In this document: positions 8,651 to 17,888 of the stretch, in pieces
How the letters are laid out: every line of letters begins with the position of its first letter
How positions within the stretch are numbered: position 1 is the first letter of the stretch
NCBI GenBank assembly: GCA_017794825.1
Contig: CP051237.1
Coordinates: 620,001 to 684,000 of the forward strand
Direction of reading: 5' to 3'
DNA length: 64,000 nt
Source: Pararhizobium sp.
GTDB taxonomy: Bacteria > Pseudomonadota > Alphaproteobacteria > Rhizobiales > Rhizobiaceae
Notes under the pieces: model-generated
The model's input: only the letters and a program-made list of their open reading frames with translations
Databases searched by the model: none
Told to the model about the DNA's origin: nothing
Position numbers and translations under genes: made by a program

Positions 8651-10978
8651 ATGGAACAGTCAACGGCTTCAAGTATCGAGATTTCAGGCGGCGTGCACAC
8701 GCCGCGCCGTCACGATTCCGCGCACAAGCATGTCACCGGATCGGCCGAATACACCGATGATATCGGCGAACCCGCCGGCACGCTGCACGGGGCGCTGGGC
8801 GGAACCGATCGGGCGCATGCGAAGATCATTTCCGTCAATCTCGACAAGGTGCGCAGCGCGCCCGGCGTGGTGGATGTTCTCACAGCAGCCGATGTGCCGG
8901 GCGTCAACGATCTCAGCCCCACGGGGCTCAACGATGAACCGATCCTGATTACGGACACCTGTCTCTACCACGGACAGCCGCTCTTCGCCGTCATTGCCAC
9001 GACCCGCGACGCCGCCCGCAGGGCGGCGACCCTGGCCGAGATAGAATACGAGGACCTCCCCTTCGAGACCGACGTCGTCGGCGCAATGAACGCCGGATTC
9101 AAGCACGTCACCGATCCGCTGAAACTGCAATACGGCGACGTCGACACGGCGCTCGCCAATGGCACAAACCGCTTTTCAGGCGAAATGCGCGTCGGCGGAC
9201 AGGATCATTTCTATCTCGAAGGCCAGATCTCGCTGGTCGTGCCCGGCGAGGACGACGAAGTCACCGTCTACGCATCGACCCAGCATCCGAGCGAGATCCA
9301 GCACATGGTGTCGCACGCGCTCGGGACCTCTTCCAACGCCGTCACGGTCAATGTCCGTCGCATGGGCGGCGGCTTCGGCGGCAAGGAAACCCAGGGCAAC
9401 ATCTTTGCCGCCATCGCCGCGATCGCGGCCAAACGGCTCAAGCGACCCGTCAAGATGAGGCCAGACCGCGACGAGGACATGACCGTCACCGGCAAGCGGC
9501 ATGATTTCCACATCGCCTACGACGTCGCCTACGACAATGACGGTCGGATCGAAGCGCTCGAGGCGACCTTCGCCGCCCGCTGCGGCTTCTCCTCCGACCT
9601 GTCGGGACCGGTGACCGACCGCGCGCTCTTCCATGTCGACAATTGCTATTTCCTGCCGAACACTCGCCTGACGTCCCGGCCGATGATGACCAATACGGTG
9701 TCGAACACCGCCTTTCGCGGTTTCGGCGGCCCGCAGGGCATGATCGGGGGCGAACGGGTGATCGAGGAAATCGCCTACAGGCTGGGCAAGGATCCGCTGG
9801 AGATCCGCCGGGTCAATTTCTACGACGAGGACAAGCGCAATGTCACGCCCTACCACCAGAAGGTGGAGGACAACATCATCGCGCGCATCGTCGACGAGAT
9901 CGAGGAAAGCTCCGATTACCAGGCGCGGCGCAAGGCGGTCATCGACTTCAACCGGACGAGCAGGATCATCCGAAAGGGGATCGCGCTCACGCCCGTCAAG
10001 TTCGGCATTTCCTTCACCGCCACTTTCTTCAACCAGGCGGGCGCTCTCGTCCATGTCTACCAGGACGGTTCGGTCCATCTGAACCACGGCGGCACCGAGA
10101 TGGGCCAGGGTCTCAACACCAAAGTGGCGCAGGTCGTCGCCGACGAGTTCCAGATCGATCTGGAAAATGTGCGCATCACCGCGACCCACACCGGCAAGGT
10201 GCCGAACACGTCGGCGACCGCCGCTTCTTCCGGCTCCGACCTCAACGGCATGGCCGCCGCCAACGCCGCGCAACAGATCAAGACGCGGCTGGTGATCTTC
10301 GCCTCCGAGCACTATGGCGTGCCGGAGGAACAAATCGATTTCGTGCCGAACCACATGCGTGTCGGCAATCAGCTGATCCCGTTCGCGGACATGATCAAGC
10401 AGGCTTATATGGCGCGCGTTCAGCTGTCGGCCGCCGGTTTCTACAAAACGCCGAAAATTCACTGGGACCGCGACAAGGGCCAGGGCCGGCCGTTCTTCTA
10501 TTTCGCCTACGGCGCGTCGGTCTCCGAGGTCAGCATCGACACCCTGACCGGCGAGTATCATGTCGATCGCGTCGACATCCTCCACGACGTCGGCAAGTCG
10601 CTCAATCCGGCGATCGATCTCGGCCAGGTTCAGGGCGGCTTCGTACAAGGGATGGGCTGGCTGACCACCGAAGAGCTGTGGTGGGACGACAAGGGCCGGC
10701 TGCGCACCCACGCGCCGTCGACCTACAAGATACCGCTCGCTTCCGACAAGCCGAAGATCTTCAATGTGACGCTCGCCCAGTGGTCGACCAATCGCGAGCG
10801 CACGATCCGGCGCTCCAAGGCGGTCGGCGAACCGCCTTTCATGCTCGCCAACTCCGTTCTCGAAGCCCTGTCGATGGCTGTCGCAAGCGTGGCCGATTAC
10901 CGCGTCTGCCCCTGCCTCGACGCGCCGGCGACGCCCGAACGCATTCTCATGGCTGTCGAGCGGATGAAGAAGGCATGA
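8651..10978 (+). CDS. xdhB: Xanthine dehydrogenase large (molybdopterin) subunit XdhB
   Basis: Binds the molybdenum cofactor and the purine substrate; electrons pass to the XdhA clusters. The protein is 775 aa. Visible family motifs are GGGFGGKETQ (cofactor-binding loop), NTAFRGFGGPQG, HGGTEMGQGLNTK and, near the C-terminus, AVGEPPFMLA, which contains the conserved active-site Glu. ATG at 8651 lies just after the xdhA TGA. The open frame extends upstream into xdhA, but that part is not XdhB-like. xdhC starts 3 bases after its stop. Confidence 0.96.
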   Translation: MEQSTASSIEISGGVHTPRRHDSAHKHVTGSAEYTDDIGEPAGTLHGALGGTDRAHAKIISVNLDKVRSAPGVVDVLTAADVPGVNDLSPTGLNDEPILITDTCLYHGQPLFAVIATTRDAARRAATLAEIEYEDLPFETDVVGAMNAGFKHVTDPLKLQYGDVDTALANGTNRFSGEMRVGGQDHFYLEGQISLVVPGEDDEVTVYASTQHPSEIQHMVSHALGTSSNAVTVNVRRMGGGFGGKETQGNIFAAIAAIAAKRLKRPVKMRPDRDEDMTVTGKRHDFHIAYDVAYDNDGRIEALEATFAARCGFSSDLSGPVTDRALFHVDNCYFLPNTRLTSRPMMTNTVSNTAFRGFGGPQGMIGGERVIEEIAYRLGKDPLEIRRVNFYDEDKRNVTPYHQKVEDNIIARIVDEIEESSDYQARRKAVIDFNRTSRIIRKGIALTPVKFGISFTATFFNQAGALVHVYQDGSVHLNHGGTEMGQGLNTKVAQVVADEFQIDLENVRITATHTGKVPNTSATAASSGSDLNGMAAANAAQQIKTRLVIFASEHYGVPEEQIDFVPNHMRVGNQLIPFADMIKQAYMARVQLSAAGFYKTPKIHWDRDKGQGRPFFYFAYGASVSEVSIDTLTGEYHVDRVDILHDVGKSLNPAIDLGQVQGGFVQGMGWLTTEELWWDDKGRLRTHAPSTYKIPLASDKPKIFNVTLAQWSTNRERTIRRSKAVGEPPFMLANSVLEALSMAVASVADYRVCPCLDAPATPERILMAVERMKKA

Positions 10979-10981
10979 ACC

Positions 10982-11791
10982 ATGGCAAGGCCGCTCTCGC
11001 CGCTTGAACTGCTCGACGCCGGCGAGCCGCTGATCAGGATCACAGTCGCCAATGCGCGCGGCTCTACGCCACGCGAAAAAGGCACGTGGATGCTGGTTTC
11101 AGCGGGGGCCCAGGCCGGCACCATCGGCGGCGGTCAGCTGGAGCTCGCAGGCGTCGAGAAAGCTCGCGAACTGCTGGCAGCCGGAGAGAATGCGGCGCAT
11201 CTCGATATCCCGCTCGGACCCGAAATCGGCCAGTGCTGCGGCGGCAACGTCGCGCTGTCCTTCGACAGGCTGGACGACGCAAGCCATGACGCGCTGAGAG
11301 CCGAATGCCGCAGCCTCGAGGACGCCCTGCCCCGCGTCTATGTCTTCGGGGCCGGACATGTCGGCAAGGCGCTCGCCGAGGCGCTTGCCCTGTTGCCCGT
11401 CCGCACCGTGCTTGTCGAAAGTCGCAAAGCCGAACTGGACGGCGCGACAGACAGGGTGGAGAAACGCCTCACCGCTGTGCCGGAGAGCGTCATCGCCGAC
11501 GCGCCTGCCGGCTCAGCCTATGTGACGATGACCCATGAACATTCTCAGGATTTCATCATCGTCGAACAGGCGTTGCAGCGGCTGGACGCCCCTTATGTCG
11601 GCATGATCGGCTCGAAAACCAAGCTCGCCCAGTTTCGAAGCTGGCTGAAAAAGGAAAGCGCCGACGTCGATCCGGCGCGTCTCGTCTGCCCGATCGGCGG
11701 CACGAAGGTTCGGGACAAACGGCCGGCCGTAATCGCAGCGCTTGTCGCCGCCGAACTGATGACCGTCCTTGGTGGTCCTTCTCAGTCGTAA
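10982..11791 (+). CDS. xdhC: XdhC, molybdenum-cofactor maturation protein
   Basis: Family role: binds and sulfurates molybdenum cofactor and hands it to XdhB; it is not part of the mature enzyme. The 269-aa protein has the XdhC/CoxI N-terminal domain (ANARGSTPREKGTWMLV, GTIGGGQLE, GPEIGQCCGGNV) and a Rossmann-like C-terminal half starting with VFGAGHVGKAL. It is the third gene of the xdh operon. The next 147 bp to the hydrolase gene contain an operator described separately and no gene. Confidence 0.93.
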   Translation: MARPLSPLELLDAGEPLIRITVANARGSTPREKGTWMLVSAGAQAGTIGGGQLELAGVEKARELLAAGENAAHLDIPLGPEIGQCCGGNVALSFDRLDDASHDALRAECRSLEDALPRVYVFGAGHVGKALAEALALLPVRTVLVESRKAELDGATDRVEKRLTAVPESVIADAPAGSAYVTMTHEHSQDFIIVEQALQRLDAPYVGMIGSKTKLAQFRSWLKKESADVDPARLVCPIGGTKVRDKRPAVIAALVAAELMTVLGGPSQS

Positions 11792-11844
11792 AACCTGCTC
11801 CTTGTATAGATAGAAGCTTGACGAAGGCCCGGTTCCTCTTTAGC

Positions 11845-11881
11845 TTTTCGATATGTGCAAATATTTTCGTTATGCGAAAAT
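11845..11881 (+). promoter_or_regulatory. Three-half-site operator upstream of hydrolase/TRAP operon
   Basis: A perfect inverted repeat ATTTTCG-N5-CGAAAAT lies at 11863-11881, ending 57 bases before the hydrolase ATG. A further TTTTCG half-site at 11845-11850 sits exactly 19 bp upstream of the left arm. The same three-part arrangement occurs at 17889-17928 before the LigM-like gene. The dyad contains a T-N11-A core, as LysR-type sites do, but the regulator is not proven. Confidence 0.55.
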
Positions 11882-11938
11882 TATAACCGCATGGGACGAG
11901 GATAAGATTTACATGTTAATTGCGACGCCGAAAAACCC

Positions 11939-12820
11939 ATGCTGAAAGTTACGCTGCTGGGAACCGGCATTCCGAACCCAAGCGTTCAGGCTTTCGGCAC
12001 GTCTACCCTTATCGAAGCGGGCGACCAACGGGTCATGATCGATTGCGGTCGAGGCGCTGTTATCCGGCTGTCGCAGCTTGGACTGCCGGTCGGATATTGC
12101 GACACGATCATCCTGTCGCATTACCATTCGGACCACTATAGCGGCATATTCGATCTGCTGATGTCTGGCACCATCCGGCAGGCATGGGCGGGCAGAGGCG
12201 GTCCCCTGCATGTCTACGGTCCGGAAGGCGTGCAACACCTCGCCGAAGGCGCCTGGCTTGCGACAAAACCCGATCGCGACATTCGCGTCGCCGACCATGA
12301 GATCGAGCCTGAAGACATGCGCATTATACCTCATGTCTACGAGGAGGGCGTCGTCTATGACCGCGGCGGACTGAAGATTATCGCCATTCTGGTCGACCAC
12401 GGGGACAACATACCGACGGCGTTCGGTTTTCGCGTCGAATATGGTGATCATGTCTTCGTGCACTCCCACGACACCCGCTACAACGAAAACCTCATTTCTC
12501 AGGCCCATGGCGCGGACGTTTTCATTCACGAAGTCGCCGCAGCGCGGCAATCGACCCTCGACAACCATCCAAAGGTCAAGATCGCGATCGACCACCATTC
12601 TTCGCCGACCGACGTCGGCCGCGTGTTCGCGCAGACCAGGCCAAAGCTTGCGATGCTGACGCACCTTGCGCTGCTGCCGCCGGATCCGCCGAGCATCGAC
12701 GGTCTGCTCGCCGAAATCGGCGAGGAATATGAAGGCGTCGTCCTGATCGCAGAGGATCTGATGACGATACGCATCGGCAAGGGGATATCCATTGAACCTT
12801 TCCGGCATCCCGGAAAATGA
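11939..12820 (+). CDS. Metallo-beta-lactamase-fold hydrolase, RNase Z/arylsulfatase-like
   Basis: A 293-aa cytoplasmic protein with no signal peptide. The metal motif HYHSDHYSG (about residues 61-69) is the HxHxDH signature of the fold. HSHDTRYNEN and a late IDHHSS supply further ligands. It resembles the RNase Z/arylsulfatase branch, in which small-molecule hydrolases are common. It precedes the TAXI receptor and TRAP permease and probably heads their operon, so it likely acts on the imported compound. The substrate is unknown. Confidence 0.75.
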   Translation: MLKVTLLGTGIPNPSVQAFGTSTLIEAGDQRVMIDCGRGAVIRLSQLGLPVGYCDTIILSHYHSDHYSGIFDLLMSGTIRQAWAGRGGPLHVYGPEGVQHLAEGAWLATKPDRDIRVADHEIEPEDMRIIPHVYEEGVVYDRGGLKIIAILVDHGDNIPTAFGFRVEYGDHVFVHSHDTRYNENLISQAHGADVFIHEVAAARQSTLDNHPKVKIAIDHHSSPTDVGRVFAQTRPKLAMLTHLALLPPDPPSIDGLLAEIGEEYEGVVLIAEDLMTIRIGKGISIEPFRHPGK

Positions 12821-12876
12821 CTCACCAACTCCGGCGCGCGATGCGTCGCCGGCCTATCGCAAGGGAGGAACAAGCG

Positions 12877-13923
12877 ATGATGAAGACCACCACCGCCCTG
12901 ATTGCAGGCATGTCCCTGGTAACGGCAAGCGCCGCTATCGCGCAGGAAAATCTTACAGCCATGACATCGGCGCCCGGCACCGCAGTGCATCTGACGATCT
13001 CGCACCTGGCGGAGATTGCAGCAGACCGCGGCATCGCCGACATCCAGATCACGCTCGGACAGACAGGCGTCAACCAGACGCAGGCGGTGGCCGAAGGCAG
13101 AGCCGATGTCGGCAACTGCCCGTTCATCCTTCCATTCTTGCTGTCGAAAGGCGCCGGACCCTACGCCGCGCTCGGCGCGGAAAAAGGCGCGGAGCTCGCA
13201 GCCAACCTCCGCGTGCTCTATCCATACTCCTTTGGCGCCTATACGCTTTACGCCTATGACGCGGCCGGCGTCGGCGGCTGGGATGATCTGGCCGGAAAAA
13301 CCATCCTCGACGGTCCGCCGCGCGGCGCGGCCACTGCCGAAGCCCGCAGTCTCATCCAGGTCGTGACCGGCCTGAAGCCGGACGAGGACTACAAGACGAT
13401 CGAAAGCGACTGGCCGCAAATGGTGACGACCATCACCGAAGGATCTTCCGATGTCGCCCTCCTGCCTGAGTTCATTCCCAGCGACAGGCCGCTGCAGGCC
13501 CTGTCGGCTGGCAAGATGACGTTCTGGTCGATCCCGAAGGATATCTTCGAGAGCGAACCGATGCAGAAGCTGCTGTCGTCTCCGGGAACCGCTCCGTTCA
13601 TCCTCACGATGGAGCAGATGCAGACGCTTGGCGACAACGCTGAGATTGTTTCCGAAGACGGTCTGTTCCGCACGAGGGGCTCGGTCGGCGGCAATTGCGT
13701 CAACGCATCGATGAGCGACGACCTCGCCTATGAATTGACGAAAGCCCATCTCGAAACGCTCGATGCGCTCTATGCCAAGGCGCCATATGCGACGAATATC
13801 GGGCTGGAAGAACTGGATCCGCAAAAATCGGGCATGTGCGGACTGAACCCGATCAAATATCACGCCGGGGCCATTCGCGCCTGGGAGGAAGCGGGTTACA
13901 CTGTGCCGGATTGCGCAAAATAG
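12877..13923 (+). CDS. TAXI-family TRAP transporter solute receptor
   Basis: Periplasmic binding protein of a TRAP importer. The 348-aa product begins with a clear signal peptide (MMKTTTALIAGMSLVTASAA, then IAQE). The mature part has the TAXI layout, including GRADVGNCPFI near residue 77 and an internal domain with DLAGKTILDGPPRGAA. The start at 12877 is set by a strong AGGGAGGA site; an in-frame ATG 60 bases earlier would add a charged leader and is rejected. A hairpin and then the fused permease follow. The ligand is unknown. Confidence 0.88.
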   Translation: MMKTTTALIAGMSLVTASAAIAQENLTAMTSAPGTAVHLTISHLAEIAADRGIADIQITLGQTGVNQTQAVAEGRADVGNCPFILPFLLSKGAGPYAALGAEKGAELAANLRVLYPYSFGAYTLYAYDAAGVGGWDDLAGKTILDGPPRGAATAEARSLIQVVTGLKPDEDYKTIESDWPQMVTTITEGSSDVALLPEFIPSDRPLQALSAGKMTFWSIPKDIFESEPMQKLLSSPGTAPFILTMEQMQTLGDNAEIVSEDGLFRTRGSVGGNCVNASMSDDLAYELTKAHLETLDALYAKAPYATNIGLEELDPQKSGMCGLNPIKYHAGAIRAWEEAGYTVPDCAK

Positions 13924-13939
13924 ACTATTGAATATCGCG

Positions 13940-13962
13940 CCGGCCGCCAGCATCGCGGCCGG
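13940..13962 (+). other. GC-rich hairpin between TRAP receptor and permease genes
   Basis: Perfect 8-bp arms CCGGCCGC / GCGGCCGG around a 7-base loop, 17 bases after the receptor stop and 31 bases before the permease ATG. Such hairpins downstream of binding-protein genes often protect the upstream message from decay or attenuate read-through, giving more receptor than permease. That role is inferred. No T-tract follows. Confidence 0.4.
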
Positions 13963-13992
13963 TTGCGCCAACCGGACACCCACCCGACAGTC

Positions 13993-16341
13993 ATGACCGA
14001 AACCGACGACAGCCAATCCACCAGTGTGTTCGCGCGCAGGGTTCTCTACGCGCTCGCCCTGATGCTGGTTGTCGCGGGGATGATCAACTCCACGCCGTCA
14101 ATCCCGGGTTGGGACGAATTCTGGCGCGGCGTGACCGGAATGCCCGACCTCCTGGTGCGGCGCTTTCCTTACGAATATTTCTACCCCCTCGCCTTCGCCT
14201 GGATGATGATCATTGTCGTCTTGTCCAGTTCGATCTGGCGCAGATGGCGCGACCGATCAGCAGGCTGGCGCATGCTGGGCCTTGCAATGGATATCGCGCT
14301 GCTGGTCGCTGCGCTGGCGATCGCTGTCTCCTATCTCATCGAGAATGAAGCGATCTGCATGATCGACGTCATCACCGGCGAGCGCGCTGCATTGATGGAA
14401 AGCGCGCTGAAGGCCGAGAAGGAACTCGCCACATTGATGGGCCTGCCGGAGCCCACAAGCGTCGACAACCCGCTGTGTCAGGCCGACACCGGCGTCTGGC
14501 TCGTCTGGATCGTCGGCTTTTCCGTTCTCGTCTTTCTCGCCTACAATGTGGAGATCTGGGGCTTTTCGCTGGTTCTGGTGTCCATCGTCATGGCGGCCTA
14601 CGCTATCGGCACCGTGCTGATCTGGTACTTCTTCGGCCCCGAGGGCATGAACAAATACGCGATCACCGTTCTTGGCGGCGAGCCGCGAACGCTGCTCGAC
14701 GGGCGCTACCGCATACATGATCTGCTGATCAACCAGGGCTCCGGCCTGCTCGGGCAGTTCCTCCACATCATGCTGAATACCGTGTTCCCCTACATCGTTC
14801 TCGGCGCCCTGCTTGCTGTTTCAGCCGGAGGCAACACGCTGATCAAGCTCGCCTTCGTGTGGACGCGACGGCTGCGCGGCGGCCCGGCCCATGCGGCCAT
14901 CGTCGCATCGGCGCTGTTCGGCACCACCACGGGAACGCCGGTGGTCAATGTGCTCGGCACCGGCGTGCTCACCATCCCGATGATGATCAAGCGGGGCTTT
15001 TCCAAGGTCTATGCGGGCGGCATCGAGGCGGCCGCCTCCTCCGGCGGACAGATCATGCCCCCGATCATGGGCATCGCCGCCTTCGTGCTTGCCGCAATGA
15101 CCGGCGTGCCCTATCGCGAGGTGGCGATCGCCGCCGCCATTCCGGCCGTCGCCTATTTCTTCTGCATGTTCCTGTCCGTGCTCTTCCAGTCGCGCAAGCA
15201 GGGCATCGAGGCGGTGGGCGAAATTCCGGACGACATGAAGCTGACGCGCAAGGACTGGACGCATCTGCTCCAGATCGCGCTGCCGATCCTGCTGATCGTC
15301 GTGCTGTTGCTCATCCCGAAAGACGCCATCGGCTGCGACCCGATCAGTCGGCTGCTCGGCGCGGAGGTCATCCTGTCCGGCGGGTCCTGTCGGGCGGAAA
15401 GCCTGCCGTGGATCATGCAGCTCGTGCAGAATTCGGCCGGAGACGCGGGCAGCGTCGGATGGTGGGCCTCGATCCTGCTGATGGGTTTGCTCTTCATGGA
15501 TTCCGAGTTTCGCCGCAAGCCGCGCCTTCTGGCCGACGCCCTGTCGAACGCCGGCGTCACTATTTCCACGCTCTATCTGATGTTCCTCGCGGTTTCGGTC
15601 ATCGATATCAGCCTCAACCTGACCGGGCTCGCAAATTTCGTCGCGCTGGATGTGCTTGGCTGGCTGCGCGCGCTCGACCTCGGCGGCAGCGGTCCCGGCG
15701 TTTTCCAGCTTGCTGCGCTTCTGGTGACAATGCTTCTGGCGATCCTGCTGGGCATGGGTATGCCCGCCGTTCCCGCCTACATCAACGCCGCGCTCCTGAT
15801 GGGGCCGCTTCTCGTCGGGCTCGGCATTTCCCTGTTCACGGCGCACATGTTCATTTTCTACTTCGCCTGCGCCAGCGCCATCACGCCGCCCGTCGCCGTG
15901 GCCTCTTACGCGGCGTCCACGATCACCCGCGCCGACCCGATCGCCACGAGTTTCTCGGCCGTCCGTTCCGGCATCGTGATGTTCGTGATCCCGTTCGTCT
16001 TCGCATTCTATCCGGAATTTCTGCTGGTTCCGGCGGCAGTGCTCAATCCCGACACGGCCGCCGGCGCGCCGCAGTTCCTGCCGGGCTATGACGGCGAAAT
16101 CCATCTCGGCGTTCTGCTGCTCCTGCTTCTTCGGCTGGGTTTGGCGCTTTATCTTCTGGCCAGCGCGCTCGCGCGCTTCGATCGCACGAAACTCGCCTTG
16201 TGGGAAGCCGCCGCGCGTCTCGCCCTTGCGACGCTGATCATGATCCCCTCTCCGTTCGTATTCATACCGGCGGCAATCGGCGCCATACTCCTGATGGCAG
16301 GTCACACCATCAGTTCACGCCGCAGCGCCGTCCCGGCCTGA
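13993..16341 (+). CDS. TRAP transporter fused permease (4TM/12TM)
   Basis: A 782-aa inner-membrane protein that joins the small (DctQ-like) and large (DctM-like) TRAP subunits, as is usual for TAXI systems. The first ~220 residues hold the small-subunit helices. From about residue 270 the DctM part carries ASALFGTTTGTPVVNVLG and AAASSGGQIMPPIMG, and near residue 590 LLGMGMPAVPAYINAAL and ACASAITPPVAVASYAAS. ATG at 13993 is chosen over a TTG 30 bases upstream. It converges with the LigM-like gene across a terminator. Confidence 0.9.
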   Translation: MTETDDSQSTSVFARRVLYALALMLVVAGMINSTPSIPGWDEFWRGVTGMPDLLVRRFPYEYFYPLAFAWMMIIVVLSSSIWRRWRDRSAGWRMLGLAMDIALLVAALAIAVSYLIENEAICMIDVITGERAALMESALKAEKELATLMGLPEPTSVDNPLCQADTGVWLVWIVGFSVLVFLAYNVEIWGFSLVLVSIVMAAYAIGTVLIWYFFGPEGMNKYAITVLGGEPRTLLDGRYRIHDLLINQGSGLLGQFLHIMLNTVFPYIVLGALLAVSAGGNTLIKLAFVWTRRLRGGPAHAAIVASALFGTTTGTPVVNVLGTGVLTIPMMIKRGFSKVYAGGIEAAASSGGQIMPPIMGIAAFVLAAMTGVPYREVAIAAAIPAVAYFFCMFLSVLFQSRKQGIEAVGEIPDDMKLTRKDWTHLLQIALPILLIVVLLLIPKDAIGCDPISRLLGAEVILSGGSCRAESLPWIMQLVQNSAGDAGSVGWWASILLMGLLFMDSEFRRKPRLLADALSNAGVTISTLYLMFLAVSVIDISLNLTGLANFVALDVLGWLRALDLGGSGPGVFQLAALLVTMLLAILLGMGMPAVPAYINAALLMGPLLVGLGISLFTAHMFIFYFACASAITPPVAVASYAASTITRADPIATSFSAVRSGIVMFVIPFVFAFYPEFLLVPAAVLNPDTAAGAPQFLPGYDGEIHLGVLLLLLLRLGLALYLLASALARFDRTKLALWEAAARLALATLIMIPSPFVFIPAAIGAILLMAGHTISSRRSAVPA

Positions 16342-16357
16342 GACATTCCCGTCAAAC

Positions 16358-16388
16358 AAAAAGGGCGTCAGCCCTTCGGCCGACGCCC
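16358..16388 (-). terminator. Intrinsic terminator of the LigM-like gene
   Basis: On the minus strand a GC-rich stem GGGCGTC / GACGCCC (16388-16382 with 16369-16363), with an inner GGC/GCC pairing and a short loop, is followed by TTTTTGTTTG. It lies 26 bases after the stop of the leftward demethylase gene, between two convergent transcription units. Confidence 0.75.
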
Positions 16389-16414
16389 GATAAATTGTTC
16401 GATATTGGCTTGGA

Positions 16415-17815
16415 TCAGGCTGCGACTGTCTTGTCGCCGGCCTTGCTCTTGATCGACTTGTCGAAATAGGGAACCGGCGCAACGGTCGCGCGGATTTCGC
16501 GCACTTCGTGGTCTTCCACAGTGCGTCGGCGCGAGTTTGGCTCGCCCCAAAGCAGGGCGACTTCCGTGCCCGGCTCCGCATGCTCCAAGTCGATCAACGC
16601 AGTCGAGAGCATCGAACCCGCATTGGACGAATAGGACATCCAGTTGGATATGCCGATGCCCTTGCCGTTGCGCATCACCGCGTCGGCCTGGAACGACGAA
16701 TACATCGGAACTGGCAGCGAGATGAACTTGGCGCGCGGACCGTCGTTTGTCAGCGACTGGCGCAGAATGTCGAATACATCCGTATTGTCCCAGACCAGCG
16801 TCACCTTCTTGCGCCGAGGGTTCTCTTTCATGCGGACAAGCGCGTCGCGGCCGATGAAGTCGTGATCGAGATTGACGAAATTGCCGTACCCGACTTCGAA
16901 AGGATCAACATAGTAGTCGGAGATCTCGGAGGACACGAAACTGCCGCCGAGCGATCCGGCCGCCTCGAAGGAGCGCGCCGGTATCCACTCACGATAGGAC
17001 TGCATGAAGTCGCCTTCGTAGATCGCCGGCAGCGGCCGCGGCATCCATCCGGATTCCTGCGCCGCGGTGCCGTAGGTGACGGAGCCCGCCTTGCGCAGGT
17101 CGTAGGCTTCGCCCGCCCTTTCCACGACCTCGCGCACCGCCTGCTGATCGTCCCACGGACCGTAGACCTCGAAGCCGGGCTGACCGGCCATGCCATGACG
17201 CAGGGCGCGCACGGTCTTGCCGCCGATCTTGAACTCGCCGATGTGGAAGAACTTGATGTCTGGCAGCGTCCCGTCGGTCACTTCCTGCATCAGCGCAAGC
17301 GCATGCGGTCCCTGGAGCTGGAAGCGGTAAACATCGCGGCGCTCGCGCGGAACGATCATGTTTTCGTCGCGCTCGAAAGTAACGTCATAATCGGTCTTCT
17401 CGGCGTTGAACTGAACCCAGTTCGCGGCGGTCGGCGGTCCGACGACGCGCAGGAAATCCTCTTCTTCGCGAAACACCACCGCATCGGAAATCATCTTGCC
17501 GTCCGGACCGGTCATGATCACCTGCTTGCCGCGCATCGGCGCGAAGGTGTCGAACCGGTTGGTTCCAAGCTCCGACAGAAACGCCATCACATCCGGTCCC
17601 CGGAGGCGCATTTCAGTCATGTGGTAGGACTGTTCGAGGAGCGCGACGCTTTCCTTCCACGCACGCTGCTCGTCGCGCCAGTTGGTGAATTCCGGCGGTA
17701 TCCCCGGGAAGATGGTTGTGCCCATGTTCGATGTGCGCAGAAGGTCGATCGGACCTCCCGCCGCATCAATGGCCTGTTGCAGCGTCTTCGGTGTGGGGAT
17801 GCCGGTGCCTGTCAT
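16415..17815 (-). CDS. LigM/DesA-like tetrahydrofolate-dependent O-demethylase (GcvT fold)
   Basis: A 466-aa aminomethyltransferase-fold protein. By length and by motifs remembered from Sphingobium LigM (FPGIPPEFTNWR, RFQLQGPHA, LRHGMAGQPGFEVYGPWD, ESGWMPRPLPAIYEGD, GGSFVSSEISDYYVDP, GYGNFVNLDHDFIGRDAL) it belongs with vanillate and syringate O-demethylases. Those enzymes move a methyl group from a methoxyarene to tetrahydrofolate. The substrate here is unproven; other methylated compounds are possible. ATG at 17815 follows GGGAGGA. It stands alone on the minus strand, but shares an operator with the hydrolase/TRAP operon, which suggests that operon imports its substrate or precursor. Confidence 0.8.
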   Translation of the reverse strand: MTGTGIPTPKTLQQAIDAAGGPIDLLRTSNMGTTIFPGIPPEFTNWRDEQRAWKESVALLEQSYHMTEMRLRGPDVMAFLSELGTNRFDTFAPMRGKQVIMTGPDGKMISDAVVFREEEDFLRVVGPPTAANWVQFNAEKTDYDVTFERDENMIVPRERRDVYRFQLQGPHALALMQEVTDGTLPDIKFFHIGEFKIGGKTVRALRHGMAGQPGFEVYGPWDDQQAVREVVERAGEAYDLRKAGSVTYGTAAQESGWMPRPLPAIYEGDFMQSYREWIPARSFEAAGSLGGSFVSSEISDYYVDPFEVGYGNFVNLDHDFIGRDALVRMKENPRRKKVTLVWDNTDVFDILRQSLTNDGPRAKFISLPVPMYSSFQADAVMRNGKGIGISNWMSYSSNAGSMLSTALIDLEHAEPGTEVALLWGEPNSRRRTVEDHEVREIRATVAPVPYFDKSIKSKAGDKTVAA

Positions 17816-17888
17816 GCTTATCCTCCCGATGGATATTTCACGTTGACGATGGAAGAGGTCCGAGACGGCGCCGCTTCAATTCTGCACA

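Noticed and set aside
14821-16305. 494-codon minus-strand frame opposite the TRAP permease
   Set aside because: The translation is a charged, repetitive shadow of membrane-protein codons and has no ribosome site.
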